A DNA stretch of 64,000 nucleotides from Cohaesibacter gelatinilyticus (lineage in GTDB: Bacteria; Pseudomonadota; Alphaproteobacteria; Rhizobiales; Cohaesibacteraceae): assembly GCF_900215605.1 (NCBI RefSeq), contig NZ_OBEL01000004.1, positions 1 to 64,000 on the forward strand, written 5' to 3'. The position numbers and the translations under genes are program-made. Below, one piece after another: positions 16,724 to 25,208 of the stretch. The notes under the pieces were generated by a model. That model did no database searches and had not been told where the DNA came from. It saw nothing but the letters and a program-made list of their open reading frames with translations. Numbering within the stretch: position 1 is the first letter of the stretch; each line of letters starts with the position of its first letter.

Positions 16724-17412
16724 CCTATGAAGCAATGATCTTTGCGCGTGGTGGGTCCAAGGGACTTCCACGGAAGAACATCAGGCCGCTGATGGGGAAA
16801 CCTTTGCTAGTTTGGTCTATTGAACATGCTTTGGCAGTTCCGGGTATTGACCGAGTTCTGGTATCCACGGATTGTGAAGATATTGCAGCCGTTGCCCGTG
16901 AATGTGGTGCGTGGGTCCCGTTTTTGCGTCCTGCAGAATTGGCCGCAGATGAGAGTCCAGAGTGGCTAGCATGGCGTCATGCGCTGCAGTTTCTGTTAGA
17001 AACAGAGGGAGTTATGCCACATGCCATGCTCAGCGTTCCTGCAACGGCCCCTTTGAGGCTGCCGAAAGATCTACAGTCGTGTCTGATGGAATATGAGAAA
17101 GGCGATTGCGATGTTGTGCTGACTATGACCGATGCGCACCGCAGCCCGTACTTTAATATGGTGAAGTCCAATGATGATGGTACGGTAAGCCGCGTTATTG
17201 AACCTGATGGCAATATTGCACGCAGACAAGATACGCCGGTGGTTTATGACCTCGCGACTGTTGGCTATGTTCTGAATACAGAATTTGTCATGAACAACAA
17301 TGCGATTTTCGATGGCCGGGTTCATTCTGTCTATATTCCGATTGAGCGGTCTGTGGATATTGATACCTTGCTTGATTTCCAAATTGCGGAGCTTTTGCTC
17401 CAGTCACGATAA
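16720..17412 (+). CDS. legF: CMP-legionaminic acid synthetase (NeuA family)
   Basis: Cytidylyltransferase of 230 residues activating the nonulosonate with CTP for glycosyl transfer. It has the nucleotide motif FARGGSKGLPRKNIRPLMGKPLL, the STDCEDIAAVARECGA segment and the substrate or metal region ending in ERSVDIDTLLDFQIAE. ATG 16720 overlaps the previous stop (ATGA). It closes the first tightly coupled block; a 91-base gap follows. A second, clearly different NeuA homologue lies at 26700. Confidence 0.87.
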   Translation: MTYEAMIFARGGSKGLPRKNIRPLMGKPLLVWSIEHALAVPGIDRVLVSTDCEDIAAVARECGAWVPFLRPAELAADESPEWLAWRHALQFLLETEGVMPHAMLSVPATAPLRLPKDLQSCLMEYEKGDCDVVLTMTDAHRSPYFNMVKSNDDGTVSRVIEPDGNIARRQDTPVVYDLATVGYVLNTEFVMNNNAIFDGRVHSVYIPIERSVDIDTLLDFQIAELLLQSR

Positions 17413-17503
17413 ACAAACAGCGGTTTTAAACGACGCGCGCAACATTCCTGATCGGCCTTCATCTATGATGTCTTGATAGTCGATACCTCCGAGGAAAAAG
17501 TCT

Positions 17504-19300
17504 ATGAACTCTCCGGTTTACTACCTTGGTCTAAGTATTTCACACAACTCTTCAGCGGCAATTATGCGTGACGGTGAAGTAGTTGCAGCAGCCTGTGAAG
17601 AACGCTTCTTTCGGAAGAAGAATTATGTGGGCTTCCCACGGGAATCCATTAAATATTGTTTGAAAAAAGCTGGGATTTCCGGGTCTGATATTGTGCGCGC
17701 TGCCTATACAACGGTCGAGAATTCCGGTTTGATGATGAAAGTCAAAAACAACACTGAATTTTCCTTGCTGGATTATTGGGACTACTATGGCGAAAAATAT
17801 TATGCCCGAGCTGCCCGTGGTGAAGACACGTCTGATTATCTGAAGTGGTTGCGCGATGATCCGCAGTTTAATCGCCAAGAAGAATACTTTGATTTTTCTT
17901 GGCTAACTGATGATGTACTGGATAACACCAAACTTGATGCGGAACTGTTCCGTAAGGAATGCGTACGTATTTTGAGTGCGGAATTTGATGTTGCGACGGA
18001 TAAGATCGACTTTATCGATCATCACGAATGTCACGCATACTATGCCTATTTTGGGTCTCCGTTCCGTCAGGATGATTGTATTGCATTGACCTTGGACGGT
18101 TGGGGCGATGGTCGCAACCAAACGGTTTGGAAAGTCAGTGATGATAAATTTGAATTCCTAGCTGAGTCCGCGCAGAACGATTTGGGGCGCGTCTACAAAA
18201 TGGCGACGCTGCTGTTGGGAATGCGCCCTGATGAACACGAATTCAAGGTCATGGGCTTGGCTCCATATGCCAAAGAATCTTACGTGCGTAAGGCCATGGA
18301 GCCGTTGATGAATCTCAGCCGTGTGGAAAATATGCGTCTGGTTTCTCATGATCGTCCGGCAGATTTATTCAGCTATTTGCAGGAAGTTTGGCGGGATCAT
18401 CGTTTTGATAATATTGCCGGTGCCGTACAGCTTTATACGGAAATCATGGCGTGTGCATTGTTCAAAGACATTGTTGAAAAAACGGGCATCAAACGTTTTG
18501 TGGTCAGCGGCGGCATCGCCATGAACATCAAAATGAACAAAATCATTGCTGAAATGCCGGAAGTCGAAAAAATGTTCGTTTGTGGCTCCGGAGGCGATGA
18601 AAGCCTCTCCATAGGTGGCTGCTATGTTATGAACAAGGATGCAAGCACCAATGCGCCGCTCAACCATCTCTATCTGGGTTATGACGTTACCGAAGAAATG
18701 GATGATTTTGATCCTTCCATTTATGCGGACAAGTTCACTGTCACCGAAGATATTGGTCTGGATCAGGTTGCCAAGTTGATTGCAGATGGCGATATCGTCG
18801 CCGTTATTCGCGGCGGTGCGGAATTTGGTGCGCGGGCGTTGGGTAATCGTAGTATTTTGGCTAATCCGGGTGTACGGGAATCTGTCAAACAAATCAATGA
18901 AGCCATTAAGAACCGTGATTTTTGGATGCCTTTTGCCCTTTCTATTTTGGAAGAAAAGCACAAAGATTATTTGCATAACCCCAAAGACCTAAGCTCCCCA
19001 TTCATGGCGATCGGTCTGGATACCAAGGATGAGACATACCAACGGATTATTGCCGGAACACATCCGTATGATCGCAGTGTTCGCCCACAGTTTGTCTCCA
19101 AAGATCATGCGCCACAGTATCATGCTTTGATTTCCGAGTTTGAAAAACTGACGGGCACACCGGCCATGCTCAATACAAGTTTCAACTTGCATGGCGAACC
19201 CATTGTTAACACTATCGCTGATGCTGTGCGGACATTTGAATTGTCTGGCTTGGACCATTTGCTGATTAACGATCAAGTACTTCTTAGCAAAAAACAATAA
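17504..19300 (+). CDS. Carbamoyltransferase, NodU/CmcH family
   Basis: O-carbamoyltransferase of 598 residues, the usual length. The N-terminal Kae1-like domain begins YYLGLSISHNSSAAIMRDG, contains CEERFFRKK and the metal-binding IDHHECHAYYAYFGSPF, and TLDGWGDGRN. The C-terminal domain has RGGAEFGARALGNRSILANP and MLNTSFNLHGEPIV. Relatives transfer carbamoyl from carbamoyl phosphate to sugar hydroxyls (Nod factors, antibiotics). Here it most likely decorates a sugar of the surface glycan. A GAGGAA ribosome site precedes ATG 17504. Confidence 0.88.
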   Translation: MNSPVYYLGLSISHNSSAAIMRDGEVVAAACEERFFRKKNYVGFPRESIKYCLKKAGISGSDIVRAAYTTVENSGLMMKVKNNTEFSLLDYWDYYGEKYYARAARGEDTSDYLKWLRDDPQFNRQEEYFDFSWLTDDVLDNTKLDAELFRKECVRILSAEFDVATDKIDFIDHHECHAYYAYFGSPFRQDDCIALTLDGWGDGRNQTVWKVSDDKFEFLAESAQNDLGRVYKMATLLLGMRPDEHEFKVMGLAPYAKESYVRKAMEPLMNLSRVENMRLVSHDRPADLFSYLQEVWRDHRFDNIAGAVQLYTEIMACALFKDIVEKTGIKRFVVSGGIAMNIKMNKIIAEMPEVEKMFVCGSGGDESLSIGGCYVMNKDASTNAPLNHLYLGYDVTEEMDDFDPSIYADKFTVTEDIGLDQVAKLIADGDIVAVIRGGAEFGARALGNRSILANPGVRESVKQINEAIKNRDFWMPFALSILEEKHKDYLHNPKDLSSPFMAIGLDTKDETYQRIIAGTHPYDRSVRPQFVSKDHAPQYHALISEFEKLTGTPAMLNTSFNLHGEPIVNTIADAVRTFELSGLDHLLINDQVLLSKKQ

Positions 19301-19329
19301 TATCCAAGCTTGGATCTAGGAGAAATCTC

Positions 19330-20277
19330 ATGACCTTGAGAAAAGAATATCTAAAAGAATTCCTGAATTGGTTTTGGTTGCGGCCAGAAAACGCAATTTT
19401 GCTTGCGATCAGAGCAGAAAAATATGCATCAACATTTAATTTCTTTGATGAGGCATCACTAGATGTATCGTGCGGCGATGGTGCATTCAGTTTTATTGCG
19501 GCAGGTGGCAAGTTTGGGATCGACACAGATATGTTTCAGGCAATTGATATCAGTCAGAAGCGTGTCGGAAATCATGATGCATTTGATGCATATGATAACA
19601 CCTATCATGTTGATATCGTTAAAAAACCAGATGTGTTCTACAGCCATGGTTCGGATTGGAAGCAAAACCTTCTGAACAAATCGAACGCTCTAGGCTGCTA
19701 TCAAAATCTTGTTTTGCATGACAACAACAAGAAGTTTGCTTTTGATGACGAAAGCTTCGGTTACATCTATTCCAATAGCACATATTGGGTAGATTCATTT
19801 GAAGATCATATCAATGATTTATGCCGTGTTCTGAAGCCTGGAGGGCGGCTTGTCCTAGAAATCAAGTCAAAGGATATTCTGCGGTTCTCATTAGACCAGT
19901 ATGCCCTAAAGCTGTTTGGTAAAAAGAGCTGTGCGTTAATTGATGCCGGACGTCGCTCCACCTGGATGGGGTTAAAGGAAGTTGATGAGTATAAAAATAT
20001 CTTCAGTAAACTGCCAAATATGAAAGTAGTAAGAGAAGAGCCTGTCTACGGTGATCTAATGTCACAAATATGGGATATTGGCCTGCGCCCTGTTTTTAAT
20101 CCGTTGGCAAAACTTGCAAATGGCGTGAACCGTGAAACACGGCGAGAAGTGAAAACAGAATGGTGCGAAACATTCTATGATCTTATGGAACACTTCATAG
20201 TCAATTATGAATCTGAAAAAGAAACAGCTATTGAGTGGCTTTTTGTCCTAGAGAAAGAAAAATATGTTAATCCTTGA
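19330..20277 (+). CDS. SAM-dependent methyltransferase (class I)
   Basis: A 315-residue protein with a degenerate motif I (SLDVSCGDGAFSF, near residue 45) and the post-methyl motif VLKPGGRLVLEIKS in the middle, both typical of Methyltransf_11 enzymes. YSNSTYWVDSFEDHINDLCRVLKPGG corresponds to motifs II-III. A GGAG site sits 8 bases before the ATG. It probably O- or N-methylates a sugar of the glycan. The specific acceptor cannot be read from sequence. Confidence 0.75.
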   Translation: MTLRKEYLKEFLNWFWLRPENAILLAIRAEKYASTFNFFDEASLDVSCGDGAFSFIAAGGKFGIDTDMFQAIDISQKRVGNHDAFDAYDNTYHVDIVKKPDVFYSHGSDWKQNLLNKSNALGCYQNLVLHDNNKKFAFDDESFGYIYSNSTYWVDSFEDHINDLCRVLKPGGRLVLEIKSKDILRFSLDQYALKLFGKKSCALIDAGRRSTWMGLKEVDEYKNIFSKLPNMKVVREEPVYGDLMSQIWDIGLRPVFNPLAKLANGVNRETRREVKTEWCETFYDLMEHFIVNYESEKETAIEWLFVLEKEKYVNP

Positions 20278-20679
20278 TGATCAGGCATGCCATGCTTTTT
20301 GAAAGAGATGGGACAGAGCACTCATGGCATATTCTCTGCTAAGAGCTCGAATGACAGTACGGAATATTCCTGACGTCCTGATGCCACTTTTAGAATTAGG
20401 CTGAAGTTTGGCGATATCGTGTATTGCGTCACCAGTCTTTCTCTTTGCACATTGTTTATTGACGATAGAAGTGTCTCATAAGATCTGGAACAATATTCAA
20501 GATCTGATTTCTATAACCGTCATATTGTTTCCGGTGTTCTTATACTGTCTACCAAATTAGAATTTCTGTATTTCAATTTCTAGGAATACATCATGAAGGC
20601 GAAGTTGTAACTGATAATGGAAACCAAAGGGATTGATTATGCTTCACATGAGTCGGCTCTTAATTGTTGAATATCACCT
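20278..20679. other. 402-base gene-free stretch with an inverted repeat
   Basis: No credible coding sequence is seen on either strand; all frames carry frequent stops. It contains an 8-bp inverted repeat ATGCCATG (20287-20294) and CATGGCAT (20323-20330) right after the methyltransferase, without a T-tract. A duplicated AAGATCT block lies near 20470-20510. It may hold a promoter for the following SDR gene or be the remains of a lost gene. Confidence 0.4.
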
Positions 20680-21456
20680 ATGATAGATAAATCTGATGTT
20701 GAGACTAATGTCGTCGTGATCACTGGGGCTGCGGGCCTGATTGGTAAAGCTTTTGTCCGGGCTGTGGCTCAAACCGGGGCAATCGTGATTGCTGCAGACA
20801 TTGATCTGTCTGCAGCCGAGGTCGTTGCGAATGATTTACAGGATCTAGGCAAGGTAGAGACTGCGTATCTGGATATCACGTGCCCAAAATCGGTTGATAT
20901 TCTGATTGCTGATTTGATGGACAAACATGGGCGGATTGATGCTGTTGTGAACAATGCTTATCCGCGGAATGCTAATTATGGTCGTAAACTGGAAGAGGTG
21001 ACCTATGCAGATTTTAGTGAAAATATGAATCTACATTTGGGGGGGTGTTTTCTCATTGCGCAAAAATTTTGTGCAGCGTTTAAGGCGCAAGGCTTTGGCA
21101 ATGTGGTGAATATGTCCTCGATTTATGGTGTTATTGCACCACGTTTCGAAGTTTATGATGGAACGGCAATGACGATGCCTGTGGAATATGCAGCGATTAA
21201 GTCTGCAGTTTTACATTTAACAAAATATTTTGCACAATATTTCAAAGGAACAGGTATTCGGGTGAATGCGATTAGTCCAGGTGGTATCTTTGCTGATCAA
21301 CCCAAATCTTTCTTGGATGCATATGGCTCAAGATGCGCAGGTAAGGGTATGCTGGATCCGCAAGATATTGCAAACACATTAGTTTTTCTGTTGTCTGACC
21401 AGTCTCGATACATTACTGGGCAAAATCTGATAGTTGATGACGGATATGCCCTCTAA
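20680..21456 (+). CDS. Short-chain dehydrogenase/reductase, PtmA-like
   Basis: Classical SDR of 258 residues. Cofactor motif VVITGAAGLIGKAFVRAVAQTGA, NNAYPRN in place of the usual NNAG, catalytic Ser in MSSIYGVIAP and Tyr/Lys in VEYAAIKSA. The Asp in ADIDLSAAE after strand 2 suggests NAD(H). The NAYPRNxxYG signature recalls Campylobacter PtmA, the SDR encoded next to legF and ptmF. A role in making the legionaminic precursor is therefore plausible, although it is separated from those genes by 3.3 kb here. Its end overlaps the ABC transporter start. Confidence 0.78.
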   Translation: MIDKSDVETNVVVITGAAGLIGKAFVRAVAQTGAIVIAADIDLSAAEVVANDLQDLGKVETAYLDITCPKSVDILIADLMDKHGRIDAVVNNAYPRNANYGRKLEEVTYADFSENMNLHLGGCFLIAQKFCAAFKAQGFGNVVNMSSIYGVIAPRFEVYDGTAMTMPVEYAAIKSAVLHLTKYFAQYFKGTGIRVNAISPGGIFADQPKSFLDAYGSRCAGKGMLDPQDIANTLVFLLSDQSRYITGQNLIVDDGYAL

Positions 21457-23233
21457 GAAACCTGTTTATAAAAAGTTATGGGCAATGCTGTCTGGCTCTC
21501 AACGCTGGGCTGCTGTGATTCTGGGTGTTCTGATGCTGTTAGGAATGGCATTTGAGACCTTGGGCATTGGTCTGGTCATTCCTGCCTTGGCGCTGATGAC
21601 AGATCCGGAAATCATGAGCCCAGATTCCAAATTTGCACCTTACATTGCGCAATTAGGCACGCCATCACGTGAAACATTGGTGAAGTATGGCATGTTGGTG
21701 CTCTTGGGCGTCTATGCGGTTAAGACGATTTTTTTAATATTCCTTGCTTGGTGCCAGTCGAAATTTGTCTATGCCTTAGAGGCAAGTGTTTCCACGCGCT
21801 TATTTGATGGTTATCTACGGCAACCATATCTATATCACGTTGCTCGGAACTCGGCGCATCTACTGCGGAACCCAACGGCTTTGGTGGCAGAGTTTGTACA
21901 AGTCGTACAACAAGGCCTTTTGCTGATTGCCGAGTTTTTTGTGTTGCTGGGTGTTTCCGTCTTGCTTGTCACGGTTGAACCATTTGGTGCAATTATTGTT
22001 GTTGGTATTTTGGGTATTTCAGGCTGGCTGATCAATAAAAGTATTCGGAACCGAGTTCTTGTTTGGGGGGAGCGTCGCCAGCACCATGAAAACTACCGCA
22101 TGCAGCATTTACAGCAGGGGCTGAATGGTATCAAGGATGTGAAGCTATCAGGTCTTGAGCGACACTTCCTGAATGAATTTGCTCAGCATTCTATAGAAAG
22201 TGCATCAGCTTCACAATTGCGCACAGCCTTTAAGGCCATACCAAGACTGGTTCTAGAATTACTGGCCGTTGTGGGGTTAGTTGTGCTGGTGATTGTTATG
22301 CTGGATACCGGGAAAACGGTTGCATTGCTTTTACCGACATTAGGTCTGTTTGCTGCAGCAGCTTTTCGTTTGATGCCGTCAGTTAACCGGATTATTGCGG
22401 GTTTCCAGGCTTTGCGATTTGCGGAACCTGTGATCAATACGCTGCATACAGAAATTGAAGATATCGAAAACTGCGCAGACATTAATGATCAGCCTGCCAT
22501 GGCATTTGATAAGACCATTGTTTGTCGGGATGTGATGTTCCAATATCCTGAAAGCCAAAGCCATTCTTTGCAGGGGGTCTCTTTTGAAATCCACAAAGGG
22601 GAGTCTGTTGGCCTTGTTGGCGGCAGTGGTGCAGGCAAAAGCACTTTGGTGGACTTGCTAACAGGATTATTGCAGCCCGAGGCAGGGTTCGTCTGTGTAG
22701 ATGGTAATGATATCACGCAGAATATCCGAGGTTGGCAAAAGCAGATTGGTTATGTTCCACAGTTTATCTATCTGACTGATGATTCTTTACGCAGGAACGT
22801 GGCTTTCGGTGTACCTGACCATTTGATTGATGATGATGCAGTGCATAGGGCTTTGCGTGCTGCACAACTGGAAGACTACGTCAGCAGTCTCTCAGATGGT
22901 TTTGATAGTCAGGTCGGTGATCGTGGTGTTCGCTTGTCTGGAGGGCAGCGCCAGCGTATTGGTATAGCGCGCGCCTTGTATAATGATCCGCCTGTTCTGG
23001 TGCTGGATGAAGCAACTAGTGCTTTGGACAGTGCAACGGAGAAGGGCATCATTGAGGCTGTTGTTGCGCTACATGGGGAAAAAACCATTATTATTGTAGC
23101 GCATCGTTTGACGACCATTCAACACTGTGATCGTGTACTACGTCTTGAAAAGGGTAAGTTGGTTCAAGAGGGTGACGTTGCAACTGTTTTGACAGCAATG
23201 GCAACACATCACGATGGCATTCAGAAATCTTAA
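21446..23233 (+). CDS. ABC transporter, fused permease and ATPase (PglK/MsbA-like flippase)
   Basis: A 595-residue half-transporter with an N-terminal six-helix ABC membrane domain (first segment WAAVILGVLMLLGMAFETLGIGLVI) and a C-terminal ATPase. Walker A is GGSGAGKSTLVDLL, signature LSGGQRQRIGIARALY, Walker B VLVLDEATSALD, and the H-loop VAHRLTT. The FETLGIGLVIPAL region is typical of PglK-type lipid-linked oligosaccharide flippases. It is a candidate for translocating an undecaprenyl-linked glycan across the inner membrane, alongside the MurJ-like protein at 47280. ATG 21446 overlaps the SDR by 11 bases; ATG 21437 is an alternative. Confidence 0.87.
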   Translation: MPSKKPVYKKLWAMLSGSQRWAAVILGVLMLLGMAFETLGIGLVIPALALMTDPEIMSPDSKFAPYIAQLGTPSRETLVKYGMLVLLGVYAVKTIFLIFLAWCQSKFVYALEASVSTRLFDGYLRQPYLYHVARNSAHLLRNPTALVAEFVQVVQQGLLLIAEFFVLLGVSVLLVTVEPFGAIIVVGILGISGWLINKSIRNRVLVWGERRQHHENYRMQHLQQGLNGIKDVKLSGLERHFLNEFAQHSIESASASQLRTAFKAIPRLVLELLAVVGLVVLVIVMLDTGKTVALLLPTLGLFAAAAFRLMPSVNRIIAGFQALRFAEPVINTLHTEIEDIENCADINDQPAMAFDKTIVCRDVMFQYPESQSHSLQGVSFEIHKGESVGLVGGSGAGKSTLVDLLTGLLQPEAGFVCVDGNDITQNIRGWQKQIGYVPQFIYLTDDSLRRNVAFGVPDHLIDDDAVHRALRAAQLEDYVSSLSDGFDSQVGDRGVRLSGGQRQRIGIARALYNDPPVLVLDEATSALDSATEKGIIEAVVALHGEKTIIIVAHRLTTIQHCDRVLRLEKGKLVQEGDVATVLTAMATHHDGIQKS

Positions 23234-23306
23234 TAAATCTTTAGGGATTCAAGCACAGCGGCGTTTGCAAGAGTAATGCAAAGATATATGGATTAGGGAC
23301 ATCAAA

Positions 23307-24341
23307 ATGCTCAAAAAGGACGAACTTGAACACAGCAGCTTTGTGATTGCCGAAGTGGGAAACAACCATCAGGGCAAACTCGAAACGGCCCGTGAATATA
23401 TTCGCGTCTTCGCAACGTTGGGTGCAGATGCTATCAAGTTTCAGACCCGCAATAATAAGTATCTATTCTCAGAGTCTGGATACGCAGCACCATATAATGG
23501 TGATAACTCCTTTGCTAGTACCTACGGCGAGCACCGCGAGCTTCTGGAACTAAAACCGGAATGGTTGCCAATTCTGAAAGAAGACTGTGAGAAATTTGGT
23601 GCGAAATTTATGTCCACACCGTTTGATGAACCTAGTTTAGATCTGGTAAATAAAGCTGGTGTGGATCTGATCAAGATTGCATCGTTTGATCTGGGTAACC
23701 TTCCATTCCTGAAGAAAATTGCAGCAACTGGTTTGCCGATTGTGATGAGTTGCGGCGGTGGGAAAGCTGAGCACATTCGTGCTAGTTTCGAGCAACTACG
23801 TGCAGGCACAGATCAGATTGCAATTCTGCATTGTGTTTCTGAGTATCCTTGTGATCATAACCGTTTGGGTCTGAATAATCTTGATATCCTGAAAGCGGCT
23901 TTCCCTGAGTGTGTTATTGGTTTGTCTGATCACTTTACGGGTATCTTGTCTGGTCCTGTCGCTTATATGAAGGGCGCCCGCGTTTTTGAGAAGCACGTGA
24001 CCCTGAACCGGGCCTGGAAAGGAACGGATCATGGTTTCTCTTTGGAACCTGAAGGCTTTCGTAAATTTATTCGCGATATCAAACGCGTGCCGGAAATGAT
24101 GCCGCCCAAGCCCGAAGAGGAACTGGGAGATGAATTTGTCTTCAAAAAGCTGGGCAAATCTCTGGTGGCTTTGCGTGATATTAAAGAAGGTGAAAAAATC
24201 ACTGTTGATGATCTGACTGGTCGTATTTACAGCAATGAGGGTATTCCGGTTCGTCAGTCTCTGAATATTATTGGTCGTATTGCAACGCGTCACATTGTTG
24301 CTGGCGAACTTATCGCTTACGAAGCAGTGGAAGATCGGTAG
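23307..24341 (+). CDS. Second NeuB-family PEP-condensing ulosonic acid synthase
   Basis: A 344-residue NeuB homologue distinct from LegI. Core motifs are IAEVGNNHQGKLETAREYI, DAIKFQTRNNKYLF, the long insertion SGYAAPYNGDNSFASTYGEHRE, MSTPFDEPSLDLV, IKIASFDLGNLP, MSCGGGKAEHI, LHCVSEYPC, GLSDHFTG and EKHVTLNRAWKGTDHGFSL. A C-terminal SAF domain begins near residue 290. All the PEP and metal-binding regions look intact. The YGEHRE insertion sets it apart from the legionaminic and sialic acid synthases. With the SDR, aldehyde dehydrogenase, NeuA2 and transketolase downstream it would make another ulosonic acid, structure unknown. Confidence 0.82.
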   Translation: MLKKDELEHSSFVIAEVGNNHQGKLETAREYIRVFATLGADAIKFQTRNNKYLFSESGYAAPYNGDNSFASTYGEHRELLELKPEWLPILKEDCEKFGAKFMSTPFDEPSLDLVNKAGVDLIKIASFDLGNLPFLKKIAATGLPIVMSCGGGKAEHIRASFEQLRAGTDQIAILHCVSEYPCDHNRLGLNNLDILKAAFPECVIGLSDHFTGILSGPVAYMKGARVFEKHVTLNRAWKGTDHGFSLEPEGFRKFIRDIKRVPEMMPPKPEEELGDEFVFKKLGKSLVALRDIKEGEKITVDDLTGRIYSNEGIPVRQSLNIIGRIATRHIVAGELIAYEAVEDR

Positions 24342-24384
24342 AGCTACGCCCAAAAAAATTTTATAGGAACTGGGGAACTAAAGT

Positions 24385-25197
24385 ATGCAGATAGATCCGC
24401 TTTTTGATATATCTCAACAAACGGTGATTGTGACCGGTGTTGCTGGGCAGTTGGGTGAGCAGTATGCGCAGGTGTTCTTATCCCGTGGGGCGCGGGTCAG
24501 CGGGGTTGATCTGAAGGCTTCTGCTGTTACAGAAAAACTGCAAAAGGATTTTCCTGAGACTTTTGCCCTGTATGAAGCAGACATTGCGCAGAAGCAGAAA
24601 CTGGAAACCGTGCAGCAGCAAATGTTGGCAGATGGCCGCATTCCGACGGTATTGATCAATAATGCAGCGCTGGATTCTCCGCCGTCTGCACTACCCGAAG
24701 AAAATGGCCCGTTCGAGACCTACCCGGAGACCTCCTGGGACAAGGTTTTGGATGTAAACCTTAAGGGCACCTACTTGTGCTGTCAGGTTTTTGGTGGCTG
24801 GATGGCGCAGGAAGAATGCGGCTCCATCGTCAATGTTGCCTCCATCTATGGTGTGGTGTCCCCGGATCAGAATATTTATCAATATCGCCGGGATCGGGGT
24901 GAGGATTTCTATAAACCCGTAGCTTATTCCGTATCCAAGTCCGGGCTGTTGAATCTGACACGCTATTTGGCTACCTATTGGGCGCGTCAGAATGTTCGGG
25001 TCAATACGTTGACCATTGCCGGGGTGTTTAACCATCAGGATGATGATTTCCTCAGCAATTATTGTGGACGTATTCCGATCGGGCGCATGGCAGACCCGGA
25101 TGAATACAATGGTGCAATGATTTTCTTGGCCAGTGAAGCATCCAAATATATGACCGGATCCAACCTTGTGGTTGATGGCGGTTGGACAGCAATTTAG
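24385..25197 (+). CDS. Short-chain dehydrogenase/reductase of the second ulosonate block
   Basis: Classical SDR of 270 residues: TVIVTGVAGQLGEQYAQVFLSRGA cofactor loop, Asp in SGVDLKASA (NAD preference), INNAAL, catalytic Ser in VASIYGVVSPDQ and Tyr/Lys in VAYSVSKSG. The VSPDQNIYQYRRDRGEDFYKP insertion before the catalytic Tyr resembles PtmA-like SDRs of nonulosonate loci. It sits between the second NeuB and an aldehyde dehydrogenase, with short gaps, so it likely acts on the same sugar. Substrate not known. Confidence 0.82.
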   Translation: MQIDPLFDISQQTVIVTGVAGQLGEQYAQVFLSRGARVSGVDLKASAVTEKLQKDFPETFALYEADIAQKQKLETVQQQMLADGRIPTVLINNAALDSPPSALPEENGPFETYPETSWDKVLDVNLKGTYLCCQVFGGWMAQEECGSIVNVASIYGVVSPDQNIYQYRRDRGEDFYKPVAYSVSKSGLLNLTRYLATYWARQNVRVNTLTIAGVFNHQDDDFLSNYCGRIPIGRMADPDEYNGAMIFLASEASKYMTGSNLVVDGGWTAI

Positions 25198-25208
25198 GTG
25201 TTTGAAAC

